Shown here piece after piece: positions 16,413 through 20,170 of a DNA stretch of 20,170 nt. The notes beneath the pieces were generated by a model that was given only the letters and a program-made list of their open reading frames with translations, searched no databases and was not told where the DNA came from. The translations under genes were made by a program, and so were the position numbers. Positions within the stretch are counted from its first letter, which is position 1. The number at the start of each line of letters is the position of its first letter. The stretch comes from a virus: positions 1-20,170 of the IMG/VR virus record IMGVR_UViG_3300008216_000115; one strand, given 5' to 3'.

Positions 16413-16616
16413 TCACAAAGCGTAGGAGGGCCTATCATCTATTTGTCTTTCAACTTTTTGCCCCAAACTTTTCTTACTAATTTCGTTGGTTGCATATTCT
16501 GCATAATCTTTACTCATTATTCTATCTAATAATGTTTTTCTTTCAAGATAATTCCTTATTTCGCTAAATATAATGTATATCATTAAAAAACTAATCATCA
16601 AAATTTCCATTCTCAT
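16413..16616 (-). CDS. Small single-pass membrane protein between TerL and portal
   Basis: A 67-aa protein whose ATG overlaps the TerL stop codon (ATGA). A GAGGA site lies in the TerL 3' end, so translation is coupled; a second ATG two codons on is an equally good start. Residues 4-18 (EILMISFLMIYIIFS) are a single hydrophobic N-terminal segment. A charged helix follows (EIRNYLERKTLLDRIMSKDY) with a soluble basic C-terminus. I recall small proteins of this form ('RK.LLDRIM.KDY.EY') beside terminase or portal genes in other phages, but I cannot name a tested function. It lacks a second hydrophobic segment, so it is not a classic two-pass holin. A membrane anchor for packaging or a lysis-linked protein are possible. 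Confidence 0.6.
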   Translation of the reverse strand: MRMEILMISFLMIYIIFSEIRNYLERKTLLDRIMSKDYAEYATNEISKKSLGQKVERQIDDRPSYAL

Positions 16617-18070
16617 AAGTCCTCATACTCCAATTGTTTAACTGTCCGTCTACTAAAAGATTGAATTTCATCGTAGGCCATTTGAGATAACTTATCTAAT
16701 CTCTTCTCTTCTTTAAAGATAGGTTTCATATCGCTTGGGTATACAACTTGTAACATACTTTTAAGAGCATCAATTAGGTCATCATTCTTAACGTGTGGAA
16801 AGGTAATTATCTGCCTATAAAGAGAACGCATATCTTTTTTTATATGAACCTTCTTTTGCTCAAAGATTGGTTGTAGTGCCCGAATCCTTGCCTCTTTACT
16901 TACTCGTGTATTGGTCGCCAAGGTTTTAACAGCGATATACTCATTCCTTTTTTCCATCTCAGCGAAGAGGTTAATCCTTAAAACCTTTTCAAGAGCGAAA
17001 TTTTCCATGGCCAAACACTGTAGTGGATACTTCTTATTAAGCTCAAAGATCAATCTGATAAGATCACTTGGTTCTACCTTTTCTTCTAGGGCCTCAAGCA
17101 CATACCAATTGCTATCATAGTCCACACCTACAACTACAAGGGCGCTGTAGTCTGATCTGGCCTTTAAACTAATTGCTGGATCAACCGATAGAAAGTAGAT
17201 TAAACCGTCGGGGGCATCAACATAATAACGTAAATCTTCATCCTTAAAAAAAGAAAACTGTGTGTAGTCTGCCTTGTTTAGATACTGACAACTATAGATG
17301 TAACTCCCTTGGGTCAACTTTTGTTGATCTAAGAAGTCTCTTGATAGAATCTCTGGCATGGTCAATCGACCCTGAGAATCTTCAGCGGCCCGATGAAAGT
17401 AATCAACCATCTTATACTCTGGACCCTCTGGATCTCTTAACCAGTCATATAAGCTATAAGCGCCCCATATAGTACCAATCGTGACAACCTCACCACCAGG
17501 ATCAAGTACTGATAAAAGTAACTTATAATAATCAATCGTCTTTTGAATAGCATCCTCAGAGTTTGTTGTACTCTGGCTGACAGCGTCATCGATAACGATA
17601 TAGTCGAAGTGTAGTCCAACCAATGAAGACTTCTCTAAAGAACCGGCCATAACGGTAGGCTCTTTCTTTACAATCTTTCTCGGCTTAACGATAAACTCAT
17701 TCATTTTCCAGCATAGGCCTCTATTGGACCAATCACCATATAAGGCCCTAAACTTGGCGTTGCCCTCTATGTGCTGCCTTATCTCACCAACAAACTTAAT
17801 ACTCTTATTCTGTGTCTCACTCGCTACCAAGATTCTAATGTTTGGATTCTGAATGATCTTTTGAATGGTATGCCCGATGGTAATAACTGAACTCTTAAAT
17901 GAACCCCTAGGCATAAGGATTAACTTAGTCCTCTTCTTACTCCGACCAATCCAATTGATTAACTCTTGATGTGGCTTTTGTCTTACTCGATCGTAACCAA
18001 GCACGTTCTTACATAACCAAAAAAGATCATCACGACCTTTCTTGGCAAGCTTTAATACTTTTTCATCCAT
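16613..18070 (-). CDS. Terminase large subunit (packaging ATPase and nuclease)
   Basis: A 485-aa motor for packaging DNA into the capsid. The start is the ATG at 18068-18070, which has GGGGAG 9 nt upstream; a TTG two codons earlier would be too close to it. The counts below use that longer numbering (487). The ATPase part has a Walker A-like PRGSFKSS (56-63), a Walker B-like DYIVIDD (158-164) ending in DD, and a coupling motif TIGTIWG (199-205). The nuclease part has SVDPA (297-301), MENF (357-360) and NDDLIDAL (431-438), giving the acidic residues of an RNase H-like fold: D299, E358 and D432 or D433. Order and length agree with the TerL family. The gene is followed by an ATGA overlap into a membrane protein and preceded by a micro-ORF. 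This is the most secure call in the window. Confidence 0.93.
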   Translation of the reverse strand: MDEKVLKLAKKGRDDLFWLCKNVLGYDRVRQKPHQELINWIGRSKKRTKLILMPRGSFKSSVITIGHTIQKIIQNPNIRILVASETQNKSIKFVGEIRQHIEGNAKFRALYGDWSNRGLCWKMNEFIVKPRKIVKKEPTVMAGSLEKSSLVGLHFDYIVIDDAVSQSTTNSEDAIQKTIDYYKLLLSVLDPGGEVVTIGTIWGAYSLYDWLRDPEGPEYKMVDYFHRAAEDSQGRLTMPEILSRDFLDQQKLTQGSYIYSCQYLNKADYTQFSFFKDEDLRYYVDAPDGLIYFLSVDPAISLKARSDYSALVVVGVDYDSNWYVLEALEEKVEPSDLIRLIFELNKKYPLQCLAMENFALEKVLRINLFAEMEKRNEYIAVKTLATNTRVSKEARIRALQPIFEQKKVHIKKDMRSLYRQIITFPHVKNDDLIDALKSMLQVVYPSDMKPIFKEEKRLDKLSQMAYDEIQSFSRRTVKQLEYEDL

Positions 18071-18140
18071 CGGCAAACGCTCCCCATGTCAACCACACCA
18101 TAATGGCGGCCAATAGAATTATGCCGAAATTACTCAACAT
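18063..18140 (-). CDS. 25-codon hydrophobic micro-ORF bridging TerS and TerL
   Basis: The ORF starts with ATG inside the last codons of the TerS gene (11-nt overlap with its stop) and ends with TGA inside the first codons of TerL (8-nt overlap with the TerL ATG). It therefore fills exactly the gap that otherwise has no gene. It encodes 25 residues: MLSNFG, then a hydrophobic segment (IILLAAIMVWLTWGAF) and ADG at the end. That is one membrane span, or a signal-peptide-like form. There is no strong ribosome binding site, only GAG before the ATG, so it would rely on translational coupling to TerS. No family recognised. It could be a leader that couples TerS and TerL translation, a tiny membrane protein, or chance. 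Confidence 0.45.
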   Translation of the reverse strand: MLSNFGIILLAAIMVWLTWGAFADG

Positions 18141-18603
18141 CTCGTGATTCAAACATTTCGAGAACATTCTCTTTAACTGTCTCTTTTTCAACATTAAAAT
18201 CTCCCCTTAACTTACAAATAAGCTCGATCGATTTAAGACGTGTCTTATAGTCAGGTATCCAGTTTCCATTTGTGTCTTGTTTCATTTGAGTTGCTTTGAG
18301 ACAAAGCTTTAATTGATCCGAGATAAAACTAGCATCGAGGCCGCTAGAGGTAATAACTTCGGATGTGCTAAGTTGACGACTCTTTAACTCAGCACCCTTA
18401 CTATCAACCCCGGCTTCCTCACATGCTAGTTCTAAGCTGCCGTGTTCTATGAGTCTGTTTATAAGATGCCTTATGTACCCTGGCAACTCATTAAATTTTT
18501 TTTTAGAATTTTGGGTGAAAACTCCGCTATCCGTTGGTGCCTGTTTGTAAACTATTTTGTGCTTGCCCTTGTGATCTTGGTCGTCTTGTTCTTCGCTTAT
18601 CAC
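18130..18603 (-). CDS. Putative terminase small subunit
   Basis: About 157 aa. I choose the GTG at 18601-18603 because GAGAGGTG lies 5 nt upstream; a GTG two codons earlier exists but sits inside that site. The N-terminus is acidic and polar and contains an A9 run (SKKKF). Residues about 45-75 have YIRHLINRLIEHGSLELACE, then EAGVDSKGAEL, a helix-turn-helix-like pattern. The end has LKLCLKATQMKQDTNGNWIP and DYKTRLKSIELICKLRGDFN. The pairing of an N-terminal HTH with a later 'pDyktRlkSiEl..kL.G' helix is typical of TerS proteins, which recognise the DNA to be packaged. It lies directly before TerL, and its 5' end overlaps the dehydrogenase gene by about 75 nt. Confidence 0.7.
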   Translation of the reverse strand: MISEEQDDQDHKGKHKIVYKQAPTDSGVFTQNSKKKFNELPGYIRHLINRLIEHGSLELACEEAGVDSKGAELKSRQLSTSEVITSSGLDASFISDQLKLCLKATQMKQDTNGNWIPDYKTRLKSIELICKLRGDFNVEKETVKENVLEMFESRDVE

Positions 18604-19447
18604 TTTCACCTCTCACCGTAATATTTTGCATAGGTAAATCGATCAATCGCCTGGGATTAAACCTTTTAGCCCTTGATTTATTTGAATCAATCGTTGCTTG
18701 AATAATATCTAGATTAACGTGTCTGAAATGAGTATTGAATGCAGCAAGGTCTTTAGGGAAACATTCCCCACCAAAACCTAATTTACCCCTATGAGGGACA
18801 CTTATATGTCTCGGATTAATCCACCCGGTGATACTGGCCGCTATGTTCATTAAAGGTTGGTACTCTAACTTAAGATCCTCGCAGACACTGAACAACTCAT
18901 TACAAATCCCCACCTTACAAGCAAGGAATATATTGTGCATGTACTTGATCATCTCGGTCTGGGTACTTAAACCAACATAGGCCCTTCGAACTCCTAGTGG
19001 TTGATGGACCTTAAGAACCTTTTCCATGGTGGCCCTAAAATCATCTCGATTCTTATCACCACCTATAATAATTTCCTTTTGATCCTTAAAGTCCTGTACC
19101 GCTGTTTTAGCACTTAGGAATTCTGGACAGTGAACAATATTAAGTTTCATATTCTTATTAAACTTTTCACATATACCAGGAATGACTGTCGACTTAATAA
19201 CAACGATTCCTTCGAACTTCATATTCTGTAATAGTATAAGCGTCCTCTGAACGGCCGATCTATCTTGTAACCCTGCATTTGTGGGTGTCGGTAGGCATAG
19301 AAAAACCATGTCCATGGCCCTAAGCTTATCCACATTCTTACAATACTCAGGTTTCTTTGTATCGTAACCTATAACACTATGGTGGGCACTAAGCCCCTGT
19401 AGTACGGCATTCCCGACCGTACCTATTCCAATTACTCCGATCTTCAT
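18527..19447 (-). CDS. UDP-glucose/GDP-mannose dehydrogenase-like enzyme, no C-terminal domain
   Basis: A 306-aa protein starting with ATG behind AAGGGG. It has the Rossmann loop GVIGIGTVG (4-12), LCLPTPT (50-56), KSTVIPG (85-91), CPEFLS (107-112), EMIKYMHNIFLACKVGICNE (165-184) and GFGGECFPKDL (224-234). Cys229 is in the place of the catalytic thiol, with Lys168 and Asn172 in the central block. This is the NAD-binding and central part of the family that oxidises nucleotide-sugar C6 to a uronic acid. Members are usually 390-450 aa; the C-terminal sugar-nucleotide domain is absent, and the last ~27 residues are Arg/Gln/Ser-rich and overlap TerS. So it may be inactive, or work with a partner or a partial site. 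The operon position suggests a phage-borne metabolic gene, perhaps for surface-glycan change. Confidence 0.82.
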   Translation of the reverse strand: MKIGVIGIGTVGNAVLQGLSAHHSVIGYDTKKPEYCKNVDKLRAMDMVFLCLPTPTNAGLQDRSAVQRTLILLQNMKFEGIVVIKSTVIPGICEKFNKNMKLNIVHCPEFLSAKTAVQDFKDQKEIIIGGDKNRDDFRATMEKVLKVHQPLGVRRAYVGLSTQTEMIKYMHNIFLACKVGICNELFSVCEDLKLEYQPLMNIAASITGWINPRHISVPHRGKLGFGGECFPKDLAAFNTHFRHVNLDIIQATIDSNKSRAKRFNPRRLIDLPMQNITVRGESDKRRTRRPRSQGQAQNSLQTGTNG

Positions 19448-19456
19448 AATTTCCCC

Positions 19457-19753
19457 TTACTGTAAAATTGGTCTTTCACCTTCTAATACTTTAAGTCTAG
19501 ATTCAAGAAATTCGATATCATCATTCAACTCTTGTATACAACGAATCAATATGGGTAGTAACCCATCTGACTTTATAGTTTCCCCTAGATCGGGATCTTC
19601 ATAGATTAAAGAAGGAAATACTTGCTTGAAGTCCTTTACATCAAATCCATACCTAACATCTTCGGGATCATCGTATGTATATTCTAATGGGACTAGATTA
19701 AGGACTTTTATAAGCTCATCAACCAATATCATCTTATTCTTCTTACCACTCAC
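19457..19753 (-). CDS. Free-standing S74 / endosialidase-chaperone-like protein, no visible protease motif
   Basis: A 98-aa protein starting with GTG at 19751-19753. GGGAGG sits upstream and the start overlaps the HTH stop codon (GTGA). The sequence reads LNLVPLEYTYDD, then YGFDVKDFKQVFPSLI (35-50), then GLLPILIRCIQELNDDIEFL (64-83) and ESRLKVLEGE. This is the order of the Peptidase_S74 / intramolecular chaperone: 'L.P..Y ... YGF.AQ.v...FP.LV ... LiPlL..aIqEL...le.RL..LE'. In the known domain a SD..LK motif provides the Ser/Lys pair for self-cleavage. Here the N-terminus is only SGKKNK, so cleavage is unlikely. Such domains normally sit at the C-terminus of tail fibres; here it stands alone, 9-10 kb from the fibre genes. 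It may act in trans on trimer folding, or be a remnant. Confidence 0.65.
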   Translation of the reverse strand: MSGKKNKMILVDELIKVLNLVPLEYTYDDPEDVRYGFDVKDFKQVFPSLIYEDPDLGETIKSDGLLPILIRCIQELNDDIEFLESRLKVLEGERPILQ

Positions 19754-19992
19754 GCATCCCCTCCCTTCTTATAGTATCTTGATGCCGTTGTTATACATAC
19801 ACCGAGTACTCTAGAACATTTTGCAACGTTACCTCCAGTCACTCTATAGGCATTTCGATAAATCTCTTTCCTTAGTAGATGACATATATACGGGCAAGAT
19901 AGTTCATTCTCTTGTGTAAACCTCGCTGCAATCGCTTTAATGAGAGCTTCGATGTCCATCGGGACGTGTGTCTTCTTAAACTCTAATTTCAT
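19750..19992 (-). CDS. Small Fis-type helix-turn-helix protein
   Basis: An 80-aa protein starting with ATG behind AAGG 8 nt upstream. The C-terminal part has RKEIYRNAYRVTGGNVAKCS (41-60) followed by RVLGVCITTASRYYKK, matching the Fis-type HTH (HTH_8) pattern 'al...gGN...aa..LGi...tl.r..kk'. It would bind DNA as a dimer. The N-terminal 40 residues are charged, with two Cys and no recognisable domain. As the first gene of the late operon it could regulate late transcription or act in DNA-packaging recognition; neither is shown by the sequence. It shares a 4-nt overlap with the next gene. The HTH call is moderately secure, the role is not. Confidence 0.65.
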   Translation of the reverse strand: MKLEFKKTHVPMDIEALIKAIAARFTQENELSCPYICHLLRKEIYRNAYRVTGGNVAKCSRVLGVCITTASRYYKKGGDA

Positions 19993-20170
19993 GCACTAAA
20001 CCTTATTAAAATTTTATGCGTATAGACTAGGTGGGTTGTTGTGTTATGACAAGTTGGGGAATTGGTGAGTCAGTTTGAATTTTTTTTTGGGAATAATGAG
20101 GGGGGGGTTGGTGTGAATATCTTTTTTTGCCGTGGTCGGGTGGGGTAAATGCTAACAGGGATTCTTTCCC
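19993..20170. other. Upstream region at the right edge, biased composition, no clear promoter
   Basis: These 178 nt hold no gene I can support firmly. On the minus strand the sequence is A/C-rich and T-poor, with homopolymers C8 and A9 and an A7. One minus frame (20027-20170) is open for 47 codons from the edge and encodes a Pro/Gln/Lys-rich stretch ending in TQQPT; it could be the tail of an upstream gene, but a second frame is open for 32 codons too, as T-poor DNA gives few stops. Near the HTH start there is an AT-rich stretch with the palindrome TAAAATTTTA (20007-20016), a possible promoter-proximal or regulator site. I find no good -35/-10 pair. Confidence 0.4.

Noticed and set aside
16413-16616. 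The small membrane protein as a classical holin
   Set aside because: It has only one hydrophobic segment and no neighbouring endolysin or spanin gene.
18527-18609. A programmed frameshift fusing the dehydrogenase to TerS
   Set aside because: TerS has its own good ribosome binding site and GTG start, and I see no slippery heptamer with a downstream structure in the overlap.
20020-20050. A sigma-70 promoter using TTGTCA upstream of the HTH gene
   Set aside because: No -10-like hexamer lies at the right distance; the nearest AT-rich parts are out of spacing.
1-20170. tRNA genes, CRISPR array, integrase, att sites or insertion sequence
   Set aside because: Gaps between genes are too short for these, no repeat-spacer pattern or transposase-like ORF is present, and no terminal repeats were seen.

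Overview
The window looks like the late (virion) half of a tailed-phage genome, either a free phage contig or part of a prophage. Every convincing gene lies on the minus strand, so the operon reads from about position 20000 down to position 1. The genes are packed tightly, with overlaps of 1-11 nt, gaps of only a few bases, and clear AGGAG/GAGG-type ribosome binding sites. The DNA is AT-rich (roughly 60% by eye). I see no host genes, integrase, replication genes, lysis cassette, tRNA, CRISPR array or insertion sequence. The host cannot be named; good Shine-Dalgarno sites and a Fis-type helix-turn-helix only say 'bacterium'.

In transcription order, the head of the operon (19992-18527) carries a small Fis-like HTH protein, a free-standing fragment resembling the Peptidase_S74 / endosialidase intramolecular chaperone, and a UDP-glucose/GDP-mannose dehydrogenase-like enzyme lacking the usual C-terminal domain. 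The enzyme overlaps the next gene by about 75 nt. The packaging and head block follows: putative TerS, a 25-codon membrane micro-ORF bridging TerS and TerL, TerL with ATPase and nuclease motifs, a 67-aa single-pass membrane protein, portal, scaffold and an HK97-type major capsid protein. A hairpin with only a weak T-tract follows the capsid gene.

The connector and fibre block (12184-8634) has a small beta-rich protein that may decorate the capsid or fibre, a conserved-looking head-tail protein of unknown role, a head-tail adaptor, and a run of four or five small virion or fibre-like ORFs. One has shaft-like repeats, one has a tail-fibre tip-like sequence, and one ends like XkdW or fibre-assembly proteins. 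The tail end (8630-1) has a beta-propeller-like tail nozzle/stabiliser (P22 gp10 type), then three coiled-coil or membrane-associated proteins and a 1278-aa protein. These together look like the internal virion (ejection) proteins of a short-tailed phage. I see no tape measure, sheath or tail-tube gene. A further gene starts at about position 134 and runs off the left edge.

The proposed picture is a podovirus-like virion with distributed small fibre genes instead of one long fibre gene, a detached S74-type chaperone 9-10 kb from the fibre genes, and a sugar-nucleotide dehydrogenase embedded in the late operon. A separate DNA-level signal is a marked excess of the palindrome GGCC. Assignments for the terminase, portal, capsid and dehydrogenase rest on visible motifs. 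The fibre, ejection and small membrane proteins are inferred from order and pattern.
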